Shown in pieces: positions 1-7,453 of a DNA stretch of 10,885 nt; the stretch's first letter is position 1, and every line of letters begins with the position of its first letter. Below the pieces are notes generated by a model. That model saw nothing but the letters and a program-made list of their open reading frames with translations. It ran no database searches and was not told where the DNA came from. The translations under genes were made by a program, and so were the position numbers. Source of the stretch: an uncultured Collinsella sp. (GTDB lineage Bacteria > Actinomycetota > Coriobacteriia > Coriobacteriales > Coriobacteriaceae). The DNA is taken from NCBI GenBank assembly GCA_900547285.1, contig URGF01000060.1:1-10885 (forward strand), given 5' to 3'.

Positions 1-648
1 CGGGTTGGCGGTGTTGGGACCGCTCGCGACGATGGAGCCAAAGGCCAGGCTGTCGGCGCCATTGGCGAACATAAAGTTCTCGAGCTCATTGCGAACCTGC
101 TTCTCGGTCATGCCGGGCTTAATAAAGCCGAGCATATGCTGGAAGGCGGCATCGGTGATCGACTGCGCATGGCGCATGAGCTCGATCTCCTCGGCGTCCT
201 TGATGGCGCGCATCTTGCGAATGTCGTCATGCATCAGCGGCAGCATGCAGGCGACGGAACGATCCTCCAGACCACGCTGAATGCCCTGGTAGAAGTTGAT
301 CTGCATGTCGTCCTCGACAGCGCAGACGCGGCACTTGTTGGCCGCGATCTTGCCGGCGACCCAACCGGGGATGGTACCCTCGTCCATGTCGTAGACCCAA
401 GGGCTGCCGGCGGGCGTGTTCTCCTCAAAGCTGTTGAGGTAGCGCGAGTCGGTATGGAACAGGCACTGGTCGGCCGTAATAAACGCCGCGTGCGGGAACT
501 CGAAGGTGTAATCGAAGACGCCCTTCACGCCCGTAAGCCAACGAAGATTGGCCTCGTCGCGCACCACGATAGCGTCGTAGCCACGCTCGGCCATCAGGGC
601 ACGGACACGCTCGATACGACCGGCAGGACCGGCAGCAAACTCAGACAT
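1..648 (-). CDS. Xaa-Pro peptidase (creatinase/M24 family), C-terminal part outside the window
   Basis: Cytoplasmic metallopeptidase that removes an N-terminal residue preceding proline, or splits X-Pro dipeptides. Only the first 216 residues are in the window. They cover the creatinase-like N-terminal domain (about 1-135, with RIERVRALMAERGYDAIVV and LRWLTG) and the start of the M24 pita-bread domain (about 145 on: MRAIKDAEEIELMRHA, then FIKPGMTEKQV, then FGSIVASGPNTANP). The Asp/His/Glu metal ligands lie further downstream and cannot be checked. The ATG at 648 has AAAGGA six bases upstream, so the start is firm. The gene follows a 131-nt gap after the AroB-like gene on the same strand. In Mycobacterium the matching gene (pepQ) precedes efp and nusB, so efp is expected next. 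PepP versus PepQ cannot be decided from this half. Confidence 0.9.
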   Translation of the reverse strand, partial: MSEFAAGPAGRIERVRALMAERGYDAIVVRDEANLRWLTGVKGVFDYTFEFPHAAFITADQCLFHTDSRYLNSFEENTPAGSPWVYDMDEGTIPGWVAGKIAANKCRVCAVEDDMQINFYQGIQRGLEDRSVACMLPLMHDDIRKMRAIKDAEEIELMRHAQSITDAAFQHMLGFIKPGMTEKQVRNELENFMFANGADSLAFGSIVASGPNTANP

Positions 649-680
649 GCAGATTCCTTTCTTGTTGCCTCTATAAAGAC

Positions 681-743
681 GGGACGGGTCTCAACCGAAT
701 GACGGAATCGCATGCGATCCGCAACCGATTGGAAACCCGCCCC
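681..743. repeat. nested inverted repeat in the gap before the Xaa-Pro peptidase gene
   Basis: The only sizeable gap of the left cluster (649-779) holds a nearly symmetric element. The outer arms 681-689 (GGGACGGGT) and 735-743 (ACCCGCCCC) pair over 9 bp with one mismatch, which is G-U in the minus-strand RNA. A perfect 12-bp palindrome, ATCGCATGCGAT, sits at 707-718, and both structures centre on about 712. Two near-identical direct repeats, CAACCGAAT (692-700) and CAACCGATT (722-730), lie between arm and palindrome. Read on the minus strand the outer stem is followed by GTCTTTATAG, a poor T-tract, so it may be a weak terminator for the aro genes. Otherwise it could be a folded leader or a protein-binding site ahead of the peptidase gene. 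Confidence 0.45.
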
Positions 744-779
744 TCAACATGATACGAAAGACGATGGATGTCAATAAAC

Positions 780-1889
780 TTAGAGAAGTTCCTTACGAGA
801 AGCCAAGTACGCCTGAGCGTGACGCTCGAGAACCTCGTCCTCGACGTTCGTCAGGCGAATAGCGCCGAGCGCCGCGGGCAGCGGCAGCATACTGCGGTTT
901 GAGCGGGCAAACTGCTGTTTGCGGAACTCCGCGATAAACGCAATGGGCTCCAGATCGAAAGCAAGCTCCTCGATACCGAAGTCTTCCAGACAGTCGTCGA
1001 CTTCAAATACGTAGTCGATATCGAAGTCGCAGGCATCATGTGCAAGGCGCGCCTCAAAGCGCATGCCCTCGGACAACAGCTGGTAGGCAGGGACCTGCGA
1101 AGCGGCATCGCCCAAGCAGGCGCGCAGGGTGCGTTCCCCCATCTTGCCAAAATCGAGCGCATGGCGAGCGCTCGGGTTCGTGGCCGTCAGCACATCCTTG
1201 CGGGCAGTCTGAGACCATTGGACGGCATTGACGAGCGCGACCTCCTCACCAGCAAGAATCTCGGGGACAGTCTCAATAAACTGATTCCAGCGCGACTTGC
1301 TGCTCGAAAGCATGGTGCCAACAAGTACCGCATAGCCGAGCTTGAGGTCCTCGGGGTCCGCCTCGCGAACAAGGTCGAGGTCACACACGACCAAGCCCGG
1401 TTCGGGACGGAACGCGATAGCGGGAAGCGCATTGGCCGACGAGGCGACGAGCGGCTTCATGGTCGTCGCGACCGTGAGCATGGCGTCGAAGGTCGTCGGC
1501 AACAGCGCGCACTCAGTTCGGCCGCACCACTGGTTGGCGCACCAGCTAACAACCGAGCAGGTTGCGGCATCGCCAACGGCGACAACCAGATCGTCGCAGG
1601 TAACGCCGTTGGCAGACAGGGCGCCAAAGATAGCATCGGCATCGGCCAGCGTAGCACCGGCAGGCGAAACCTCGAGGACGAGCGGCGACACGGCAAAGCC
1701 GGCATCGACCAGAGCGTGCTCAACGATCTCGCCAAAGCGGTCGGAAACAGCGCTGTTCCAGACAACCATCGCACGCTTGGGCTTGCCCACGGCCGAGGCA
1801 AACATACGCGACAGCTCACTAAAAGCGTTAAAGCCGACGCGAACATCGATACTGCGATTTTGGAAATTGATCAGTTGACGGCGAATCAT
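780..1889 (-). CDS. 3-dehydroquinate synthase (AroB)-like protein lacking the catalytic residues
   Basis: 369 residues, the usual AroB length, and similar to AroB along its whole length. DDLVVAVGDAA (99-109) stands where AroB has its GGGxxGD NAD motif. LPTTFDAMLTVATTMK (130-145) matches VPTTLLAQVDSSVGGK, and only its Lys145 is kept. LGYAVLVGTM (184-193) matches the GYAEVIKYG segment with the metal-binding Glu replaced by Val188. RHALDFGKMGERTL (242-255) matches LNLGHTFGHA with both His lost. LLSEGMRFEA (271-280) replaces HGEAV. The C-terminal LPLPAALG (335-342) is kept. It should therefore be unable to bind Zn/Co or perform the standard reaction, although the frame is intact. The ATG at 1889 overlaps the aroK stop (ATGA), which decides the start over a longer frame beginning at 1922. 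The tight aroK coupling suggests a role in or around the shikimate pathway. Fold assignment is firm; function is unknown. Confidence 0.8.
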   Translation of the reverse strand: MIRRQLINFQNRSIDVRVGFNAFSELSRMFASAVGKPKRAMVVWNSAVSDRFGEIVEHALVDAGFAVSPLVLEVSPAGATLADADAIFGALSANGVTCDDLVVAVGDAATCSVVSWCANQWCGRTECALLPTTFDAMLTVATTMKPLVASSANALPAIAFRPEPGLVVCDLDLVREADPEDLKLGYAVLVGTMLSSSKSRWNQFIETVPEILAGEEVALVNAVQWSQTARKDVLTATNPSARHALDFGKMGERTLRACLGDAASQVPAYQLLSEGMRFEARLAHDACDFDIDYVFEVDDCLEDFGIEELAFDLEPIAFIAEFRKQQFARSNRSMLPLPAALGAIRLTNVEDEVLERHAQAYLASRKELL

Positions 1890-2419
1890 AGCAGTCCACG
1901 CTCCAAAAGCATCTCGGCACAAAGGTAGGAAACGTCCTCGAAGGACTTGTTGCGAATATCAAGGGTAATGTCTGCGGCCTGACGATACAGCGGACGGCGA
2001 TGCTCAAACAGGCGCGCGGCATGCTCGGGCGAGCGGAAATCGGGGCGCGTGTCGGACCGACGAATCTGGCGAATCGAATCCTCGAAGTCGCCCTCGAGGT
2101 ACACGCACGTACCCATATCGTGCATCAGCTCAATATTCACCGGTGTCTCGACGATACCGCCACCGCACGAAACCAACAGGCTGCGCTCGCTTTGGAGCGA
2201 ACGGAGCGCCGAGGTCTCGAGCTCGCGAAAACGGTCCTCGCCCTCGGTCTCAAAAATCTCGGTTACCGACTTGCCGCAACGGCGCACGACCAGGCGGTCG
2301 GTATCGATAAAACGCCGCTTGAACATGGTGCCGACGTTGCGCGCGAGCGTCGACTTGCCCGCGCCCAAAAAGCCGATAAAGAAGATATGGTCGCAGCCGT
2401 GTTTGATGTGCTGAGACAT
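1886..2419 (-). CDS. aroK: shikimate kinase
   Basis: Phosphorylates shikimate to shikimate-3-phosphate with ATP, the fifth step towards chorismate, in the cytoplasm. The 177 residues match the family length. The Walker A loop GFLGAGKS is at 16-23 and DTD at 39-41 (shikimate/Mg binding). FRELE at 64-68 carries the substrate Arg65, and GGGIV at 86-90 is the glycine-rich substrate motif. RPDFRSPEHAARLFEHRRPLY fits the lid and the C-terminal Arg region. All key residues are present, in contrast to the AroB-like partner whose ATG overlaps this stop by 4 nt. GAGGAA lies about 13 nt upstream of the ATG, and the preceding yqeG stop is 8 nt away. It is clearly part of the same operon. Confidence 0.96.
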   Translation of the reverse strand: MSQHIKHGCDHIFFIGFLGAGKSTLARNVGTMFKRRFIDTDRLVVRRCGKSVTEIFETEGEDRFRELETSALRSLQSERSLLVSCGGGIVETPVNIELMHDMGTCVYLEGDFEDSIRQIRRSDTRPDFRSPEHAARLFEHRRPLYRQAADITLDIRNKSFEDVSYLCAEMLLERGLL

Positions 2420-2427
2420 GGCGAAAC

Positions 2428-2925
2428 CTATTCCTCGCAGGGAAGGTCGCGCAGGGCCCGGCGCTCAAAAATACGGAAGATCTGCGTATACCACAGGTCC
2501 TGCGTCGCCTGCGGCTTTACCAGGATGGTATCGACGCCGGCTAAATTGCCACTCCACACGTCAGTGTAGAGCTGATCACCGATCAGTACCGCCTCGTCGG
2601 CCGTGGCGCCGAGGCGCTGAAGACCCGCCTTGAGGGCAAACGGCGCCGGCTTCATGGCGTGGCTAATGGCCTCGAGTCCCAGCTCGCGTGCAGAGCTCAT
2701 GACCTGGTCGCGATGCCAGTTGTTGGACACCATGCACAGCTTAAAGCCTTTGGCGCGGGCGGCGTCAAGCCAAGCGGAAACCGCGGCGGGAACCTGCTCG
2801 GTGTCGCGCGGCACCAGGGTGTTATCGCGATCGAGCAGAATGGCGCGTTTGCCGTCGGCCCACAGGGTATCAAGGTCGATGCGATCGACCGAGGCAACGT
2901 ATCGTTTGGGGCTAAAAATCCTCAT
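2428..2925 (-). CDS. yqeG: YqeG-family HAD IIIA phosphatase
   Basis: HAD-superfamily phosphatase of 165 residues. All four HAD motifs are visible: I, DRDNT (32-36, nucleophile Asp32 and acid/base Asp34); II, MVSNN (65-69); III, Lys92 in AMKPAP; IV, GDQLYTD (116-122). The N-terminus MRIFSPKRY and the DRDNTL form are typical of the YqeG family. This family is related to the mitochondrial phosphatidylglycerophosphate phosphatase Gep4, so phosphatidylglycerol synthesis is a possible but unproven role. The ATG at 2925 comes one base after the mltG stop (TAG-C-ATG). A longer frame back to 3150 would read through mltG in another frame and its extra residues look like shadow sequence. Established context: in Bacillus subtilis yqeG is also near an aro gene (yqeG-yqeH-aroD). 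Confidence 0.9.
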   Translation of the reverse strand: MRIFSPKRYVASVDRIDLDTLWADGKRAILLDRDNTLVPRDTEQVPAAVSAWLDAARAKGFKLCMVSNNWHRDQVMSSARELGLEAISHAMKPAPFALKAGLQRLGATADEAVLIGDQLYTDVWSGNLAGVDTILVKPQATQDLWYTQIFRIFERRALRDLPCEE

Positions 2926-2926
2926 G

Positions 2927-4282
2927 CTAATTCCAAGACTGTTGATGCTCTTCGTAGGTTTGCGAGAAGTACTCCTCGTCCTGTGTAATGTAGAAATACA
3001 GGTCATCGGAGTCGGTCGGCTCAAGGGTGGCCTTGAGCGCCTCGAGCGACGGAGAGCAGATGGGCGTGGGCGGCAGGCCCTCGTGCTTATAGGTGTTATA
3101 CGGGCTATCGCTCTGCAGGTCGTCGGCGGTAACCTCGCCGCCGGTGACATACATCATGGTCGCATCGCTGTTGAGATAACGCAGACCGTCGAGTTTGCCG
3201 GCAAGGCGGTTGTAAAAAACCGAGGCCACGTGCGCACGTTGATCGGCGTTGAGGCCCTCGCGCTCGACGATCGAGGCAAGGTTAACGATGTCGTAATCGG
3301 ACATCTCCACGCCATAGCGCTCCTTGATCTTGGCCTCGCAGCTCGCAAAGTCAAGCGATTTGTACTCGGTGTTGAACTGGTCAAGCATGGCGCGAATCAC
3401 ATCATCGGCAGAAGGGTCCTTACCCAACGAATAGGTCTTGGGGAATAGGAAGCCCTCGAGTGAATCGTTTGCAGCGTCTTTAAGGAAAGCGTAATCATTC
3501 ACATAATTGCTCGCCTTGGCCTGGTTAAGGAAATCTTCCTTAGAAATGCTGTCGTATGCCGCGGCCACACGATCGGCGACCTGGTCGACCGTCAGGCCCT
3601 CAGGGATAGTCAGTGCATCGGAGCCCGCATTGGGGCCTTCCATGAGCTGCTGAACAACCTTGGTCGCGTCCATGAGCGTGGTAAACGAGTAGGTGCCAGG
3701 CTTAAGCGACATATCGGCATTGAGCTTTTTGACCGCCGCGTAATAATCCTTGGGGTCTTCGACGATATGGTTCTCGGAGAGAATCGAAGCGATGGCATCA
3801 CCCGAGGCGCCATCGGGAATCGTAATAGTAACTTGCTGGCCAGCAGCGACTTTCGCATCCTCGCCGGCAAAGAAGCCCTTGACGGCCGGCACAACAAAGA
3901 AAACGATCGCGACAAGCGCAAGCACGGCGATGACGCCACCGATAATCATAGGCACCGGAGAGCTTTTCTTTTGGACGCCACGGCGGGCATGCGTGTTATA
4001 GCTCGAGCGCGTGGCCGGAGCAACGCCGTGCGAGTCATGAGCATGATGTGCGTGGGGGCGTGATTGCCGGGCCTGCCCCTGCGTGCGCTGGGCAGGAGCC
4101 TGCTGCTTAAAACGAGCGCCGCCAGCGGGCTGCGCGGGACGAGCTGCGGGCTGTTGAGCGGCACGCTGAGCAGGTTGAGCCGAACGCTGCGTCGGCTGCG
4201 CCGGGCGCTGGCCAGGCTGAGCAGGGCGCGGCGCAGGCTGCCGTGTACGATTCTGCTGGCGCGGATCGGAAGCGCTAGGCAT
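2927..4282 (-). CDS. mltG: endolytic murein transglycosylase MltG (YceG-like)
   Basis: Membrane-anchored lytic transglycosylase that cuts nascent peptidoglycan strands and so sets glycan length. Of 451 residues, 1-110 are a cytoplasmic tail rich in Pro, Gln, Ala, Arg and His. About 111-131 is one membrane helix (IIGGVIAVLALVAIVFFVV). About 145-215 is a LysM-like domain (VTITIPDGASGDAIASILSE), and about 222-451 is the YceG catalytic domain. The catalytic Glu is E340 in ASIVEREG. Other family blocks are VASVFYNRL (352-360), LNSDATMMY (370-378), SPYNTY (393-398) and GLPPTPICSPSLEAL (402-416). It ends ...EEHQQSWN, as is normal for the family. The ATG overlaps the ruvX stop by 8 nt. The long low-complexity tail is much larger than the short tail of E. 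coli MltG. Confidence 0.95.
   Translation of the reverse strand: MPSASDPRQQNRTRQPAPRPAQPGQRPAQPTQRSAQPAQRAAQQPAARPAQPAGGARFKQQAPAQRTQGQARQSRPHAHHAHDSHGVAPATRSSYNTHARRGVQKKSSPVPMIIGGVIAVLALVAIVFFVVPAVKGFFAGEDAKVAAGQQVTITIPDGASGDAIASILSENHIVEDPKDYYAAVKKLNADMSLKPGTYSFTTLMDATKVVQQLMEGPNAGSDALTIPEGLTVDQVADRVAAAYDSISKEDFLNQAKASNYVNDYAFLKDAANDSLEGFLFPKTYSLGKDPSADDVIRAMLDQFNTEYKSLDFASCEAKIKERYGVEMSDYDIVNLASIVEREGLNADQRAHVASVFYNRLAGKLDGLRYLNSDATMMYVTGGEVTADDLQSDSPYNTYKHEGLPPTPICSPSLEALKATLEPTDSDDLYFYITQDEEYFSQTYEEHQQSWN
4073..4246 (-). repeat. low-complexity Pro/Gln/Ala repeat coding for the MltG cytoplasmic tail
   Basis: Codons for MltG residues 13-70 form imperfect repeats built on RPAQP, QRPAQP, QRSAQP and QRAAQ units. 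At DNA level short blocks such as gctgagcagg recur (around 4165 and 4217 on the plus strand). The resulting segment is basic and disordered, with no acidic residues. Such tracts can change length by slippage, so tail length may differ between strains. Confidence 0.6.
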
Positions 4283-4703
4283 GCGAAACCTCCTCGTTTT
4301 TACGATCGAGCCATGTCTGCAAGAAAAGGCTGGCGGCGATCATGTCAATCTTGCCCCTCATCTGCTTTTCGTTGAGTCCCTGCTCTCGCAGGATTCGCTT
4401 GGCCTCCTGCGAGGACAGACGCTCGTCCTCAAACTCCAGCGGAAGTTCGAGCTCGTCGGCAATCTTTTGGGCCACTGCGGCGACGCGCTCGGCCTGGGGG
4501 CCGGGCTCACCTGCCATGGTCAAGGGACGTCCACTTACCAGGATATCGGGCTCATAGTCCTCGACCAGGTAGCGAAACGTCTTTGCCATACCAGTGACCT
4601 CGGCAGCCGGAAGCACCTTGACAGGCATCGCCATCTTGCCATCACGGCTCGAGACGGCAATGCCAATCCTGGTCTCCCCTATGTCCAGTGCGAGCGCGAC
4701 CAC
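4275..4703 (-). CDS. ruvX: RuvX/YqgF putative pre-16S rRNA nuclease (RNase H-like fold)
   Basis: 142 residues, the normal length. YqgF/RuvX is a small RNase H-fold nuclease, known for pre-16S rRNA 5'-end processing and originally proposed as a Holliday junction resolvase. Visible motifs are LALDIGETRIGIAVS (4-18, first catalytic Asp7), DILVSGRPLTMAGEPGPQA (53-71), EDERLSS (92-98, with Glu94) and KIDMIAASLFLQ (118-129, last catalytic Asp120). The start is GTG at 4703, because an in-frame TAA lies just upstream and no earlier start exists. No clear Shine-Dalgarno is seen, so translation may depend on coupling to alaS, whose stop is 17 nt away. The alaS-ruvX-mltG order is widely conserved in Actinobacteria. 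Confidence 0.94.
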   Translation of the reverse strand: MVALALDIGETRIGIAVSSRDGKMAMPVKVLPAAEVTGMAKTFRYLVEDYEPDILVSGRPLTMAGEPGPQAERVAAVAQKIADELELPLEFEDERLSSQEAKRILREQGLNEKQMRGKIDMIAASLFLQTWLDRKNEEVSHA

Positions 4704-4720
4704 AGCGACTACTTAGGTTC

Positions 4721-7378
4721 TTAGGCGCCGAGCGCGGTCTTGGCGGCCGCGAGGGCATCGGCGATACCGGCAGCATTCTTGCCACCGGCCTGGGCCATGT
4801 TGGGACGACCGCCACCGCGACCATCGACCAGGCCCGCGATCTGCTTGATCACGTTGCCGGCGTGGAAACCGGCCTTCACGGCGTCATCGGAGCCGGCGGC
4901 GAGCAGGGCCGGGGTGCCCTTCTCGGTAACGCTGGCAACGACGCAGGCGACGGGGCCGGCAACCTTCTGGTGCACGGTATCCCACACATTGCGCAGGTCA
5001 GCAGCCTCAAGACCCTGAAGCTCAGCGACGACGAGCTTGTAGCCGTTCAGCTCGACAGCGCCCTCGATGGCGCCAGAGATAGCGTCGGAGGAGCCACCGG
5101 TGAGTGCCTTCTTGAGCTTGTTGGACGTCTCGCGCAGCTCGGCCTGCAGGTTCTCCACGCGGGCGGGAACCTCGTCAACACGGCACTTGAGCGCAGCAGC
5201 AGCGGCGTCAACGAGCGCCAGGCGGTCGGCCATGTAGTCGAGGGCGCCCTTGGAGGTCACGGCCTCGATACGGCGGACGTTGGAGCCCGTAGAGGACTCG
5301 GAAATGATCTTGAACAGGCCGATCTCGGCAGTATTGGCGGCATGCGTACCGCCGCAGAGCTCACGGGAGAACGGCTGATCCTCGGCGCCCACGGAGACGA
5401 CGCGGACGACGTCGCCGTACTTCTCGCCAAAGAGGGCGACAGCACCGGCGGCCTTGGCCTCGTCGATGCCCATGACGCGGGTCACGACCGGTTTGGAAGC
5501 GAAGATCTGCTGGTTGACCAGGTCCTCGACAGCCTTGAGCTGCTCGGAGGACAGGGCCTCGAAGTGCGTGAAGTCAAAGCGCAGGTGCTCGGGCGTCACC
5601 AACGAGCCAGCCTGGGAGACATGCTCGCCCAGGACCTGCTTAAGCGCGGCGTCGAGCAGGTGCGTGGCAGTGTGGTTGCGGCGCAGGAAGCCACGGCGCT
5701 CGGCGTCGAGCGCGGCTGTCACGGTAGCACCGACGGTCAGTGTGCCCTCGGCAACGTGCGCAACGTGAGCATACAGGCCATTGTGGTTCTTGGTGTCGGC
5801 AACAGTCAGCGCAACGCCCTCGGCGGAAAGCTCACCGGCATCGCCCTGCTGGCCACCCATCTCGGCGTAGAACGGGGTGCGGTCGAGCACGACCTCGACG
5901 TCCTCACCGGCGGAAGCAGACTCGACGGACTCGCCGTTGCGAACGATGGCGACAACCTTGGCACCCTCGATCACATCGTTGTCATAGCCGTCGAACTCGG
6001 TCGCGGCAACCTTGTCGGAAAGCTCGACCCACACGTCGTTGAAGCTGCCCCAAGCATCGCCCTTGACGTTGGCGCGAGCGCGGGCCTTCTGGTCCTCCAT
6101 GCAAGCGGTGAAGCCGTCCATATCGACGTCGTGGCCAGCGACGCCGGCAATCTCGACGGTCAGGTCAATGGGGAAACCAAAGGTGTCATGCAGCTTAAAG
6201 GCGACGTCGCCCGGAAGGACAGCACCCTCGGCAAGCGCGGCCAGAGCCTCATCCAGGTAGACGCGGCCGTTGTCGAGCGTCGTGGAGAAACGCTCCTCCT
6301 CGGAAGCGACGATACCCTTAACGAGCGCGACGTTCTTGAGCAGCTCGGGATAGGCCTCGCCCATCTGGGCGTTGACCTCGTCAATGAACTTGGTCAGGAA
6401 GGCGCCCTCGATGCCCAGCAGGCGACCGTGGAACACGGCGCGGCGGAGCAGGCGGCGAAGGACGTACTCGCGACCCTCGTTACCGGGGAGAATGCCGTCC
6501 GAGATCATAAAGTCGACGGCACGAGAGTGATCTGCGATGATGCGCAGGGAGCGGCTAGCACCGGAGTAATCGTCGGCGTCATAGGTCTTGCCGCTGATCT
6601 TCTCGCCCAGCTTGATGAGGTGCTGCATCAGATCGCCGTCGTAGTTAGCGGTCTTGTGCTGCATGATGGCGGCCATGCGCTCCAGACCCATGCCCGTATC
6701 GAGGTTGCGGTGCGGCAGCTCCGGCATGGAGCCATCCTCCTGGCGGTCGTACTGGGTAAAGACGAGATTCCAGAACTCCAGGAAGCGGTCGCAGTCGCAG
6801 CCGGGCTTGCAGTCGGGGCTGCCGCAGCCGACCTCCTCGCCCATGTCAAAGTAGATCTCGGAGCACGGACCGCAGGGGCCGGTGGGGCCAGCGGCCCAGA
6901 AGTTGTCGTCCTCGCCCAGGCGGGAGATGTGATCCTCGGCAACGCCCAGGGAGCGCCACACGTCATGGGTCTCGTCGTCCTCGGTAAAGACGGTGAAGTA
7001 CAGGCGGTCGAGCGGCAGCTTGAACTCCTTGGTGATGAGCTCAAAGGCCCAAGCGCAGGCCTGCTGCTTGGAGACGCCGCCAAAGGAGAAGTCGCCGAGC
7101 ATCTCAAAGAAGGACAGGTGACGGCCGTCCTCACCGATGCAGTCGATGTCGTTGGTGCGGACACACTTCTGGCAGGAGATCGCGCCGATCTCCTTCATGG
7201 TCTTCTTGCCCTGGTAGTACTCCTTAAACTGGTTCATGCCGGCGTTGGCAAGCAGCAGCGAAGGATCGTCGGGGACGAGGGACGAAGAAGGATAGAGCTT
7301 AAGACCGCGCTCCTCAAAGAAGTTGAGGAACTTGGAGCGAATCTCGGCCGTAGTCATTGACGGGTAGTCAGCACTCAT
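4721..7378 (-). CDS. alaS: alanyl-tRNA synthetase
   Basis: Charges tRNA-Ala and edits mischarged Ser/Gly. The 885 residues match the usual length of about 875. Catalytic class II domain: NAGMNQFKEYY (45-55), CVRTNDI (72-78), GRHLSFFEMLGDFSFG (85-100), GPTGPCGPCSEIYFD (164-178) and GMGLERM (229-235). A Cys-rich loop (C185, C190, C194, C196) lies in the catalytic domain and may bind a metal. The editing domain has NHTATH (568-573: H569, H573) and CGGTH (675-679: C675, H679). The C-Ala domain ends with GRGGGRPNMAQAGG (853-866). The ATG at 7378 has GAGGAG at 7388-7393, nine bases away. The frame stays open to 7468, but those extra residues overlap the promoter and terminator and do not resemble AlaRS. 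Confidence 0.97.
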   Translation of the reverse strand: MSADYPSMTTAEIRSKFLNFFEERGLKLYPSSSLVPDDPSLLLANAGMNQFKEYYQGKKTMKEIGAISCQKCVRTNDIDCIGEDGRHLSFFEMLGDFSFGGVSKQQACAWAFELITKEFKLPLDRLYFTVFTEDDETHDVWRSLGVAEDHISRLGEDDNFWAAGPTGPCGPCSEIYFDMGEEVGCGSPDCKPGCDCDRFLEFWNLVFTQYDRQEDGSMPELPHRNLDTGMGLERMAAIMQHKTANYDGDLMQHLIKLGEKISGKTYDADDYSGASRSLRIIADHSRAVDFMISDGILPGNEGREYVLRRLLRRAVFHGRLLGIEGAFLTKFIDEVNAQMGEAYPELLKNVALVKGIVASEEERFSTTLDNGRVYLDEALAALAEGAVLPGDVAFKLHDTFGFPIDLTVEIAGVAGHDVDMDGFTACMEDQKARARANVKGDAWGSFNDVWVELSDKVAATEFDGYDNDVIEGAKVVAIVRNGESVESASAGEDVEVVLDRTPFYAEMGGQQGDAGELSAEGVALTVADTKNHNGLYAHVAHVAEGTLTVGATVTAALDAERRGFLRRNHTATHLLDAALKQVLGEHVSQAGSLVTPEHLRFDFTHFEALSSEQLKAVEDLVNQQIFASKPVVTRVMGIDEAKAAGAVALFGEKYGDVVRVVSVGAEDQPFSRELCGGTHAANTAEIGLFKIISESSTGSNVRRIEAVTSKGALDYMADRLALVDAAAAALKCRVDEVPARVENLQAELRETSNKLKKALTGGSSDAISGAIEGAVELNGYKLVVAELQGLEAADLRNVWDTVHQKVAGPVACVVASVTEKGTPALLAAGSDDAVKAGFHAGNVIKQIAGLVDGRGGGRPNMAQAGGKNAAGIADALAAAKTALGA

Positions 7379-7424
7379 AGAGGGAATCTCCTCGGTTTCA
7401 CATCGAAACAGTTCAAACGTAACG

Positions 7425-7453
7425 ATATTACCATCCCACCGCGCCTGTGCAAA
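7425..7453 (-). promoter_or_regulatory. predicted sigma-A-type promoter of alaS (extended -10)
   Basis: On the minus strand TTTGCA (7453-7448) is followed after 17 nt by TAATAT (7430-7425), preceded by TGG, which gives an extended -10. Transcription would start near 7418, leaving a leader of about 40 nt before the alaS ATG. The -35 shares bases with the T-tract of the terminator just upstream. A leader this short leaves no room for a T-box riboswitch. Confidence 0.55.

Noticed and set aside
749..774. Consensus-like promoter (TTGACA at 774-769, TATCAT at 754-749) for the peptidase gene
   Set aside because: Both boxes look good but the spacing is only 14 nt; with 17 nt the -10 becomes poor, so it is not listed as a feature.
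1038..1928. Plus-strand open frame of 296 codons opposite the AroB-like gene
   Set aside because: Arg/Gly-rich shadow sequence without family features; the minus strand shows clear AroB homology over the same bases.
2926..3150. Longer N-terminus for the YqeG-type phosphatase
   Set aside because: The extra residues are Arg/Pro/Ser-rich shadow of mltG; the ATG at 2925 gives the typical family N-terminus.
4688..7360. Plus-strand open frame of 890 codons opposite alaS
   Set aside because: It is the mirror of a well-conserved high-GC alaS gene; its protein is a Gly/Val/Leu-rich shadow with no recognisable motif or ribosome-binding site.
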